Below are positions 59,043 to 64,000 of a DNA stretch of 64,000 bases, one piece after another; positions within the stretch are counted from its first letter, which is position 1; each line of letters opens with the position of its first letter. This stretch comes from a virus, in the IMG/VR virus record IMGVR_UViG_3300027861_000001, positions 85,054 through 149,053 of that record; one strand, written 5' to 3'. The translations under genes and the position numbers were made by a program. Under the pieces are notes generated by a model that made no database searches, was not told the DNA's origin, and worked only from the letters and a program-made list of their open reading frames with translations.

Positions 59043-59071
59043 TAAACGAGGTGTTGTTAGCACCTCGTTTA
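59043..59071 (-). terminator. strong hairpin terminator
   Basis: Minus-strand TAAACGAGGTG pairs with CACCTCGTTTA (11-bp stem, 7-base loop), followed by TTTATTTATT. It lies just after the 74-aa gene and closes the transcript from the 60.3-kb promoter. Confidence 0.85.
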
Positions 59072-59094
59072 TAATCTAGGAAAGTTAGCACTTG

Positions 59095-59319
59095 TTAATA
59101 TCCGTGATGTAACACTCTGCTATCATCCTGTAAACATGGTTCAAACTTACACGTAAATGGTCTTTCAACTAATAAACACTGGTTACCAGCGTTGTGAAGT
59201 ATGCAAGGTTTACTAGGGTTTATTTTTGCGTTCCATATGTGAATAGCTTTGTTTAGCTTGACTTTGTTCGAAGAAGTTAGCAAGTCTTTAGATTCTATCC
59301 CACTTCCAAAATATAACAT
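59095..59319 (-). CDS. small Cys-rich protein
   Basis: 74-aa protein with four Cys: CILHNAGNQC (residues about 39-48) and CKFEPC (57-62). This resembles a small metal-binding fold but no family is recognised. It follows the 261-aa gene and ends just before the terminator at 59043-59071. Confidence 0.58.
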   Translation of the reverse strand: MLYFGSGIESKDLLTSSNKVKLNKAIHIWNAKINPSKPCILHNAGNQCLLVERPFTCKFEPCLQDDSRVLHHGY

Positions 59320-59378
59320 TTATTCATTCCTTTTTAGGTTTGGGGGAAGGTGCTACCCTTCCCCCATTTACCTAAAGT

Positions 59379-60164
59379 TTACTTCCGTTTACCTTTGGTT
59401 TTTGGTGGTGGTGGTGATTCTGGAAGTGGTATTGTTTCGGGATTGATAAGGATTTTGTATCCAGCTTTACTATTGGTTGGAATTTGTTTTACACCATAGT
59501 TTGAGGTTTGCAGTTCTTTCTCAATAGCAGGAGTGGAGCAAAACAGATTGATTGGTTTTACAAGTCCCTGTATCATTTCGCATCTGACAGAGTCTTGCTC
59601 ACGTGCTAAGGTACTTCCGTCTTTCCAACCAGATTCGTGTCTAACGATCATATTCAGTGGATTGATGTCTTTGTCACGTTGTATCAATCCGTTGTGGTCA
59701 AATGGGTGTTTGGGTACTGAGTAGGGGATATATGCTCCGTCAAGCAAACTGGAATGGTATCCCAATACTTGCATTGCAATACCAAACTCTACCAAAAAAT
59801 CGGTCTTTACTTGTTCTGGTTGCTCATACCAATTTGTCAGCATCGTGGTATTGAGGTACCTTGCAACCGTGTCAGCACTCGTTTTAATGTCCAGTATAAT
59901 TTGCTTGTCTTTCTCACGTTTCCCTTCACTGGTTGCGGTTTGCGTGGTTTGTGCATTTACCACTATTGCACTCGCAATGTCTATTGGAATCTTCATAACA
60001 TCGGATAATTTTTGTGCGTCCGCACCAAACTCCAATGCGTTATTCACTTTCGCAACCGCAATTTTGAGAGGTTCTTCGGTAAACTTTCCCTTATCATCGA
60101 TAGGTGCTATATGGTAGCTTGCACCCTGTTTTGTCCAACCATATATTAATGTATCTGTGGTCAT
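59379..60164 (-). CDS. hypothetical protein, strongly promoted
   Basis: 261-aa protein, not recognised. It has an alpha/beta N-terminus (DTLIYGWTKQGASYHIAPI), a helical middle (AVAKVNNALEFGADAQKLSDVMKI) and a Pro/Lys-rich C-terminus (PLPESPPPPKTKGKRK). Its promoter (60301-60330) matches consensus at both boxes; a leader hairpin (AAACAAACT/AGTTTGTTT) and AGAGGAGTATAAAA precede the ATG. Repeat-rich non-coding stretches lie on both sides. A DNA-binding or origin role is possible but only from context. Confidence 0.7.
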   Translation of the reverse strand: MTTDTLIYGWTKQGASYHIAPIDDKGKFTEEPLKIAVAKVNNALEFGADAQKLSDVMKIPIDIASAIVVNAQTTQTATSEGKREKDKQIILDIKTSADTVARYLNTTMLTNWYEQPEQVKTDFLVEFGIAMQVLGYHSSLLDGAYIPYSVPKHPFDHNGLIQRDKDINPLNMIVRHESGWKDGSTLAREQDSVRCEMIQGLVKPINLFCSTPAIEKELQTSNYGVKQIPTNSKAGYKILINPETIPLPESPPPPKTKGKRK

Positions 60165-60300
60165 TTTTTATACTCCTCTTTTTTTTTTTGTTTCCAGTTA
60201 AAACAAACTATAAGCGTTTTACCTGAGTTTGTTTCCTCTCTATTTGATTGTTAAGGATAGGGTTACTTGGTTTCCATCTCACCTTTCATCCTATGTATAG

Positions 60301-60330
60301 ATTATACCAGCTAACCTTTCAACTTGTCAA
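60301..60330 (-). promoter_or_regulatory. consensus sigma70-like promoter
   Basis: Minus-strand TTGACA (60330-60325), 18-base spacer, TATAAT (60306-60301). Reads into the 261-aa gene through a leader of about 130 bases. Confidence 0.85.
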
Positions 60331-60555
60331 AATTTTGCTACGTGTGAAAAAATAAAAGATTGGTAAATAAGATAAACGTTCGGTAAAAATGGCAGCGATT
60401 TGGATTTATAATCGTGTTAATTTCAATGTTATGGTAAGTTAAAAATAAACACCCCCAAATTTATAAAAATGCTAACTTTTGAGGAAATTCTCCTGGGAAT
60501 ATAAAAGTCGTATTAAGACGTCTCACACGCAAAATTTTTGCGATCTGTGGTTTAC
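60331..60555. other. non-coding stretch with palindromic GACGTC site
   Basis: No gene on either strand. Contains an AAGACGTCTCAC site (60515-60526) related to TTGAGACGTCTT at 60602-60612, and ACGACTTTTATA (minus, about 60499-60510), which also follows the last decamer unit at 59021-59032. Otherwise AT-rich. Confidence 0.5.
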
Positions 60556-60732
60556 TTTACATAAAGGGTTTAGTGCGACCCAAATACACCTTAAAACGAC
60601 TTGAGACGTCTTTTCCACTCGTGGCAACTTTACATAATAATTTACATAAGAAACTATCTATCTACACATTATGTCAAGTAATAATCACGTTATGTCAAGT
60701 AACATTATGTCAAGTTGGCTTATTTGACATAA
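60556..60732. repeat. iteron-like cluster of TTATGT(C/A)AA boxes
   Basis: Seven copies of a 9-bp box within 177 bases: plus-strand TTATGTCAA at 60669, 60690 and 60705 (each extended to TTATGTCAAGT), and inverted copies TTTACATAA at 60556, 60629, 60641 and TTGACATAA at 60724. The spacing is irregular. The array lies in a gap of more than 500 bases without genes and looks like a binding region for an initiator or repressor. Confidence 0.72.
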
Positions 60733-60886
60733 AATTTTTTTCTCTGTCTTTTTTGCCAGCATTAAAATCGAGAACAGAACTTTATAGCCGACATGTTTTG
60801 CCTGAACGGAACCTGGACTTCTGGCTTTTATGCCAATTGTAAAAAGCCTGAACGGTGAACCTGGTGCTGGCTATTTTGCAAATACA
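60733..60886. repeat. non-coding stretch with imperfect direct repeat
   Basis: GCCTGAACGG followed by ACCTGG occurs twice, at about 60799-60815 and 60846-60862. No supportable gene is seen. It lies between the iteron-like cluster and the 48-aa gene. Confidence 0.45.
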
Positions 60887-61033
60887 TTAACGAAGTATAG
60901 ACTCGGCTACAGTAGAACGTACCTTCTGTTGAACTTGAAGCCAAATATGATATTCTTGTACTGTAACTCCCTTATCTAAACGGGCTTTATCGCACTCTTT
61001 GTCTATCCAATCTTTTAACTCAACCAGCGTCAT
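60887..61033 (-). CDS. small hypothetical protein
   Basis: 48-aa helical protein (MTLVELKDWIDKECDKARLDK..., ending STVAESILR). The ribosome site AAGGAGAATGAA is ideally spaced from the ATG, and the frame is uninterrupted. It continues the cassette begun by the promoter at 61789-61817. Not recognised. Confidence 0.68.
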   Translation of the reverse strand: MTLVELKDWIDKECDKARLDKGVTVQEYHIWLQVQQKVRSTVAESILR

Positions 61034-61043
61034 TTCATTCTCC

Positions 61044-61208
61044 TTAATGGCTATTTTGCAACTCTTCTAGCTTCTTCTTTAGGTTGGATATTATTAGTGG
61101 GTCTCTTATGGCAAATTCCTCTACACAAATAACATAATGTATTTTAGGCTTTCTCGTTGCTTTAAATGCCCTGGCTTCTTCGATTGAAATCTTTTCAAAT
61201 GTAGCCAT
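61044..61208 (-). CDS. small hypothetical protein
   Basis: 54-aa protein (MATFEKISIEEARAFKATRK..., KKLEELQNSH). Not recognised; alpha/beta. The ATG at 61208 overlaps the stop of the 24-aa membrane peptide (TGATG), which supports this start over an upstream TTG at 61259. Confidence 0.62.
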   Translation of the reverse strand: MATFEKISIEEARAFKATRKPKIHYVICVEEFAIRDPLIISNLKKKLEELQNSH

Positions 61209-61282
61209 CAGAAGTTCATTACTCCGGCAAATATGAGTAATCCTAAAAGAGTTGTCCAAATTAGCTTATCTTCTATCTTCAT
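61208..61282 (-). CDS. 24-aa single-pass membrane peptide
   Basis: Predicted peptide MKIEDKLIWTTLLGLLIFAG plus VMNF. One hydrophobic helix follows a charged N-terminus. Its stop overlaps the next ATG by one base and its start follows the previous stop by one base (TAGGATG), so it fills the space between two genes exactly. No independent ribosome site is clear, so it would depend on coupling. Confidence 0.5.
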   Translation of the reverse strand: MKIEDKLIWTTLLGLLIFAGVMNF

Positions 61283-61283
61283 C

Positions 61284-61514
61284 CTAGTAATCCACACCAA
61301 GGATGTCCGAAATACTCTCGCCAGTCTCCTCTCCCCATTGCTCTCGTGATGCTAGCAGTTGACCAGACATATTGTAATCTCTGCCACAGTCACAAGTGTT
61401 GGTGAATCCCATCAGGAGAACTTCCTCACCACAAACGCATTGGGCTACTTTGCGGTTTACCTCCCTCATTTGGTTATTGAGAACCTTCTCTGTTCTTAAG
61501 ATTTCAAGTGACAT
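61284..61514 (-). CDS. small zinc-ribbon protein
   Basis: 76-aa protein: CVCGEEV (26-32) and CDCGRDYNMSGQLLASREQWGEETGE after residue 41. The two CxC(G) pairs form a probable zinc ribbon. The DYNxSGQxLAxREQWGEETGE segment looks strongly conserved in type and is likely functional, but no role is known to me. It overlaps the upstream stop by one base. Confidence 0.68.
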   Translation of the reverse strand: MSLEILRTEKVLNNQMREVNRKVAQCVCGEEVLLMGFTNTCDCGRDYNMSGQLLASREQWGEETGESISDILGVDY

Positions 61515-61768
61515 TAATTTCCTCCTTTCATATTAATCATATCGGCTACAGCTTCTGCAAACTCATATTTGTCTAAGTCGGGAGAGATAAACTCTGATAC
61601 ATCCACATTGCCAGGAAGTTCTTCAAATCTAATACCGTACTTCTTTAGTAACAACCCGTTGGCTACTTTCTTAGCATACTCAATAGCTTCCTTTTCTGTT
61701 GCCATCCGAGTTGTATGCTTACATGGATCGAAGCCTATACCTCCACAAGTCTCACATTTTTGCAACAT
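61514..61768 (-). CDS. small protein with DnaJ-like Cys knuckle
   Basis: 84-aa protein, first gene after the promoter at 61789-61817. KCETCGGIGFDPCKH at the N-terminus resembles one DnaJ-type CxxCxGxG zinc knuckle. The rest is helical and acidic. AAGGAGGTGAAGG is a near-perfect ribosome site. Confidence 0.65.
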   Translation of the reverse strand: MLQKCETCGGIGFDPCKHTTRMATEKEAIEYAKKVANGLLLKKYGIRFEELPGNVDVSEFISPDLDKYEFAEAVADMINMKGGN

Positions 61769-61788
61769 TCCTTCACCTCCTTATAATG

Positions 61789-61817
61789 ATTATACCACTA
61801 GCCCACCAAAAAGTCAA
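61789..61817 (-). promoter_or_regulatory. extended sigma70-like promoter
   Basis: Minus-strand TTGACT (61817-61812), 17-base spacer, TATAAT (61794-61789). A CCTGGCA box sits about 13 bases upstream, as in three sister promoters further right. Spacer has GGGCTAGTGG before the -10 box. Confidence 0.82.
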
Positions 61818-61889
61818 GTGGTAATTTGCTGCCAGGTGCTGGTAGATTTATGCTGTTACTCATGGCTTATAAGCCACAATAGGTTGAAA

Positions 61890-61922
61890 GGAGTAAGCTG
61901 GCTAATCCGAAGAGCTTACTCC
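61890..61922 (-). terminator. hairpin ending the 62.6-kb cassette
   Basis: Minus-strand GGAGTAAGCT pairs with AGCTTACTCC (10-bp stem) and is followed by TTTC. A second small CCCTCC/GGAGGG hairpin lies next to it (61921-61934). Confidence 0.68.
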
Positions 61923-61968
61923 CTCCAAGGAGGGTAAAAAATGAGAACCTTTCGGCTTTAATGCATAA

Positions 61969-62250
61969 TTATTCCTCTTTATGAACAGCCACAATCTCGC
62001 AAGACTCTCTTGATTGTAGTTCTAAGATAGCATAGTAGGTATTTAAAGCTATGTGGTAAGCTTCAGTGGCTTCGAGCAACCATTGTGAATAGCAGGCTGC
62101 ACCACTATAATCCCCACGAAAAGCTTTGTCGGCTATTTCCCTGTCAAGCTTCTCTATGGCTTCTTTGCTGTACCTGACAGCAAATATGGCTGTTTTGCGT
62201 AGGGTTTGGTAATCCAGTTTTACACAGTCGGACGATATATCATGATACAT
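61969..62250 (-). CDS. small helical hypothetical protein
   Basis: 93-aa helical protein (AIEKLDREIADKAFRGDYSGAACYSQWLLEATEAYHIALNT-like pattern). Not recognised. The start at 62250 is chosen because the ATG follows the stop of the 56-aa gene by 4 bases with GGGAAG upstream; the open frame reaches 62283 but would overlap that gene. Confidence 0.62.
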   Translation of the reverse strand: MYHDISSDCVKLDYQTLRKTAIFAVRYSKEAIEKLDREIADKAFRGDYSGAACYSQWLLEATEAYHIALNTYYAILELQSRESCEIVAVHKEE

Positions 62251-62254
62251 TTTA

Positions 62255-62425
62255 TCACTTCCCACAGTTAGCAATGTGATCATCGGCTATTTTAGCGCAT
62301 CTCATCAATTCGTCTCTTGCAGCTTTCCTACCTTCAGTAGTATCACCATTGATTGCCACTTCAATCAACATTGGTAACACACCCTGCCACGTGGGAGTAC
62401 AAACAACGAAATCATTATCACTCAT
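62255..62425 (-). CDS. small hypothetical protein
   Basis: 56-aa protein (MSDNDFVVCTPTWQGVLPML..., ending DDHIANCGK). The frame is clean and fits exactly between its two neighbours; AAGGTAGTGAATT precedes the ATG. Helical, with three Cys. Not recognised. Confidence 0.65.
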   Translation of the reverse strand: MSDNDFVVCTPTWQGVLPMLIEVAINGDTTEGRKAARDELMRCAKIADDHIANCGK

Positions 62426-62431
62426 AATTCA

Positions 62432-62638
62432 CTACCTTACTTTAATAATGATTCCGTTTGCAATGGTAGCCGTAGCGTACCATTTGTGTGGTTGTGGGTA
62501 ATGAGGGCCCTCTATACAGACATTGCCATCTTTTTGACTAGGGAAGATACCTCCAGGCTGATAAACTGGTATCTGTTTCCCTGCTTTGAAGTCAGCCACC
62601 AATTCCTTCTTTGTTTGATAGTTCTTTTCTGCGTACAT
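62432..62638 (-). CDS. conserved small hypothetical protein
   Basis: 68-aa protein: KNYQTKKELVADFKAGKQIPVYQPGG, then EGPHYPQPHKWYATATIANGIIIKV. This EGPHxPxPHxWYA pattern is characteristic of a widespread small protein family in phages and bacteria, with no function known to me. It is the first gene after the promoter at 62658-62686; AAGGAGGTGAGAT is the ribosome site. Confidence 0.7.
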   Translation of the reverse strand: MYAEKNYQTKKELVADFKAGKQIPVYQPGGIFPSQKDGNVCIEGPHYPQPHKWYATATIANGIIIKVR

Positions 62639-62657
62639 ATCTCACCTCCTTACATAT

Positions 62658-62686
62658 AGTATATCATCTGCCCGAATAAAAGTCAA
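62658..62686 (-). promoter_or_regulatory. extended sigma70-like promoter
   Basis: Minus-strand TTGACT (62686-62681), 17-base spacer, TATACT (62663-62658), with GGCA about 13 bases upstream of the -35 box and CGGGCAGATGA in the spacer. Confidence 0.78.
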
Positions 62687-62785
62687 GGAGCAGTTTAGTG
62701 CCACACCTATACCCAGGCTATTTAGCCTAGATACAAGTATAGACACAGGCTATAAAGAACCTATGCCTATTATGAACAGGAACAA
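62687..62785 (-). terminator. spacer with small hairpins
   Basis: Holds AGGCTA/TAGCCT (about 62716-62729) and an imperfect AGGCATAGG...GCCT stem downstream of the 64-aa gene. No long T-run follows, so termination is likely partial. Confidence 0.45.
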
Positions 62786-62980
62786 TTACTCTGGCTTTAA
62801 TGCTCTTAGTATTTTACCTCCATTGCATTCTGCCGTACCTTTGTACTCACAGGACTCACAAGCCCTTAAACCCATGACTTGAACAAGGAAACAATCGCTT
62901 GTCATTTCGCTCTGCGGCTTTGAGTAGGTTTCTGTCTCAACGAACTTGCCATTGACTATATCACCTATAACTAAGTCCAT
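62786..62980 (-). CDS. small Cys-motif protein
   Basis: 64-aa protein. CESCEYKGTAECNGGKIL near residues 41-58 (CxxC then C) is a probable metal site. Not recognised. GGAGGGAGTTC is the ribosome site. It is the last gene of the 63.6-kb cassette. Confidence 0.65.
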   Translation of the reverse strand: MDLVIGDIVNGKFVETETYSKPQSEMTSDCFLVQVMGLRACESCEYKGTAECNGGKILRALKPE

Positions 62981-62997
62981 GAACTCCCTCCTTCCGG

Positions 62998-63156
62998 CTA
63001 TTCTACTCTCTTTCCTTCATTATCTACTAAGATATAACCACCGCACCCCTCGCAAAGAACTTGTGCTAGTTTCCCCTCACCGGCTAATCCGACAAAGTCA
63101 TTAGGTAACCCTTCACCGAACAACTTTTTGGTACATTCCTCACAGAAGTCAGCCAT
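62998..63156 (-). CDS. small zinc-ribbon protein
   Basis: 52-aa protein: ADFCEECTKKLFGEGLPNDFVGL, then LCEGCGGYILVDNEGK. The two CxxC pairs give a zinc ribbon; the pattern resembles small phage proteins of unknown role. The ATG at 63156 is chosen because it overlaps the stop of the 42-aa gene (TGATG) and lies 6 bases after GGAG; the frame is open to 63204. Confidence 0.68.
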   Translation of the reverse strand: MADFCEECTKKLFGEGLPNDFVGLAGEGKLAQVLCEGCGGYILVDNEGKRVE

Positions 63157-63284
63157 CATCTTCTCCTTTTGTCTTTGGATATGGATGCCGAAGCTTGTCC
63201 ACACTTAGGACAGGTGGCTGGAGAACCATTACCTCTCCAAGGCTTACCACATTTGACACATACCTGTTTGGTTACTAACCTCAT
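63156..63284 (-). CDS. 42-aa zinc-ribbon protein
   Basis: Peptide MRLVTKQVCVKCGKPWRGNG followed by SPATCPKCGQASASISKDKRRR. Two CxxC pairs (CVKC, CPKC) and a basic tail suggest a nucleic-acid-binding zinc ribbon. Its start overlaps the previous stop (ATGA) and its stop overlaps the next start (TGATG), strong evidence for a real, coupled gene. Confidence 0.72.
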   Translation of the reverse strand: MRLVTKQVCVKCGKPWRGNGSPATCPKCGQASASISKDKRRR

Positions 63285-63562
63285 GATGTTCTACCTATGA
63301 TCTCGGTATGAATACCAAAACTTCTCCAGCGGGCTTGGGTATAATGTTTGCTTATGACTGTCATGCAATACCTCTTAAACCCTTGTATTTCTTTGCCACC
63401 AGGAAGAATTGCGGCTGTTATGACAACATCACCTTGTATATCTCCAACATCATACCTTAACATATCAGCAACAACTTCCCTTGCAACCACCTCTGGTACT
63501 GCACCTTCCACTAATAAGCTGTGGACAGTACCCTTGACCTCCAATATGTAGCCTTTTCCCAC
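63281..63562 (-). CDS. small hypothetical protein
   Basis: 93-aa alpha/beta protein (GYILEVKGTVHSLLVEGAVPEVVAREVVADMLRYDVGD..., then GFKRYCMTVIS). Not recognised. First gene after the promoter at 63583-63611 with AGGAGGTGAGACG as ribosome site. Its last codons overlap the 42-aa gene start. Confidence 0.65.
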   Translation of the reverse strand: MGKGYILEVKGTVHSLLVEGAVPEVVAREVVADMLRYDVGDIQGDVVITAAILPGGKEIQGFKRYCMTVISKHYTQARWRSFGIHTEIIGRTS

Positions 63563-63582
63563 GTCTCACCTCCTATACAAGT

Positions 63583-63611
63583 ATTATAACATTAGCCTGA
63601 GTCAAAGTCAA
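63583..63611 (-). promoter_or_regulatory. extended sigma70-like promoter
   Basis: Minus-strand TTGACT (63611-63606), 17-base spacer, TATAAT (63588-63583). TGGCATC lies about 13 bases upstream; the spacer ends GGCTAATGT. Confidence 0.82.
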
Positions 63612-63664
63612 CAGGTAGTTTGATGCCAATTACTCATTACGGCTAATGTGCCATAGTAAAACAT

Positions 63665-63699
63665 GGAAGAAATCCAAGCCAGACGCTTGAACTTCTTCC
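63665..63699 (-). terminator. long imperfect hairpin after 52-aa gene
   Basis: Minus-strand GGAAGAA pairs with TTCTTCC, extended by an imperfect inner stem (TTCAAGC with GCTTGGA), then ATGTTTTACT. Likely terminator of the rightmost cassette. Confidence 0.65.
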
Positions 63700-63713
63700 G
63701 TAGGAGATAAGAA

Positions 63714-63872
63714 CTATGCTTTGATTAGTTTCTTAGCCGCTGTACCAAGCTCCTCTCTATCAGTTTCAGATAGTTCTTTCAGTTCCTTCATGGAAACCTT
63801 GGAACCACCTTCGGCTTCAAAGAAATTCTTGATTGCTTTGACATTGGATATTTCGGCTGTCTCTGTAACCAT
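63714..63872 (-). CDS. conserved small phage protein
   Basis: 52-aa protein MVTETAEISNVKAIKNFFEA followed by EGGSKVSMKELKELSETDREELG and AAKKLIKA. Helical and charged, of a type common near phage early genes, possibly DNA- or polymerase-binding. AAGGAGGTGAAT is a textbook ribosome site. First gene after the promoter at 63893-63921. Confidence 0.75.
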   Translation of the reverse strand: MVTETAEISNVKAIKNFFEAEGGSKVSMKELKELSETDREELGTAAKKLIKA

Positions 63873-63892
63873 ATTCACCTCCTTCACTGTAT

Positions 63893-63921
63893 ACTATAAC
63901 AGCTGCCTAACTGGAAGTCAA
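63893..63921 (-). promoter_or_regulatory. extended sigma70-like promoter
   Basis: Minus-strand TTGACT (63921-63916), 17-base spacer, TATAGT (63898-63893), with CCTGGCATCC about 13 bases upstream and AGGCAGCTGT ahead of the -10 box. Confidence 0.78.
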
Positions 63922-63959
63922 GTAGTAGTTGGATGCCAGGTATATCCTCTGGCTAATAT

Positions 63960-63982
63960 GCCTAGAATGATATATTCTAGGC
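63960..63982 (-). terminator. hairpin near right edge
   Basis: GCCTAGAAT and ATTCTAGGC form a 9-bp stem with a 5-base loop. It probably ends a gene lying beyond the window; the remaining bases show no gene. Confidence 0.5.
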
Positions 63983-64000
63983 TGATCTGACATTCACACG

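Noticed and set aside
60573-60842. 89-aa plus-strand open frame
   Set aside because: Its repeated LCQV peptides come from the TTATGTCAAGT boxes, there is no good ribosome site, and every supported gene is on the other strand.
58744-60886. tRNA genes in the non-coding stretches
   Set aside because: No cloverleaf with a TTC loop and acceptor stem could be traced by eye on either strand.
63721-63990. 89-aa plus-strand open frame
   Set aside because: Antisense to the well-supported 52-aa gene at 63714-63872 and its promoter.

Overview
This window is a large piece of a tailed bacteriophage genome. It is AT-rich and densely packed, and essentially every supported gene lies on the minus strand, so the biology reads from base 64000 down to base 1. 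A long tape measure protein, a tail tube protein with a duplicated domain, a lambda G/GT-like frameshift at the chaperone genes and the absence of any sheath gene point to a long, non-contractile tail (siphovirus morphology). AGGAGG-type ribosome binding sites and TTGACA/TATAAT promoters show a bacterial host using a sigma70-like polymerase. The host lineage cannot be read from the sequence. No integrase, repressor, lysis genes, tRNA or CRISPR array were seen. The window opens inside a dCMP deaminase gene, so the genome continues past the left edge, and probably past the right edge too.

In transcription order: (1) 64.0-60.9 kb holds short cassettes of tiny genes, many predicted to bind zinc. 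Each cassette is driven by a near-consensus promoter and most are closed by a hairpin, which looks like an early region. (2) 60.9-58.7 kb holds two repeat-rich non-coding stretches flanking a strongly promoted 261-aa gene of unknown function; this is the best candidate for a replication origin or regulatory centre. (3) 58.7-52.5 kb holds more small genes, a MazG-like NTP pyrophosphohydrolase, a deoxyribosyltransferase-like protein and a B12-dependent (class II) ribonucleotide reductase. (4) 52.5-48.5 kb holds the candidate small terminase, the large terminase and the portal. (5) 48.5-36.4 kb is a 12-kb sugar island inserted between portal and head protease: an Asn-synthetase-like PP-loop protein, GDP-fucose synthase, GDP-mannose 4,6-dehydratase, a sugar C-methyltransferase, several glycosyltransferases, two further methyltransferases, a radical SAM protein, a GDP-mannose 3,5-epimerase-like protein and a DUF4254-like protein. 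(6) 36.4-33.0 kb holds the head genes: protease, scaffold, decoration protein and major capsid. (7) 33-27 kb holds head-tail joining genes, interrupted by a GT4 glycosyltransferase, a tiny gene and a metallophosphoesterase. (8) 27-11 kb holds the tail: tube, two chaperones joined by a predicted -1 frameshift, tape measure, distal tail protein, a hub fused to a PKD-like domain and a beta-propeller, and a 1539-aa fibre with six repeats. (9) Two promoters near 10.8 kb then drive the replication and nucleotide block: gp32-like SSB, intein-split primase, DnaB helicase, Holliday-junction resolvase-like nuclease, thymidylate synthase, a DEDDy exonuclease, family A DNA polymerase and dCMP deaminase.

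The genes fit a virulent phage that carries much of its own replisome, makes dTMP by RNR, dCMP deaminase and thymidylate synthase, and devotes about a fifth of this window to making and attaching unusual methylated or deoxy sugars, probably to its own virion or to the host surface. Seven very short genes (24-56 aa) were found by reading the spaces between larger genes; most have a good ribosome binding site or a stop/start overlap with their neighbours.
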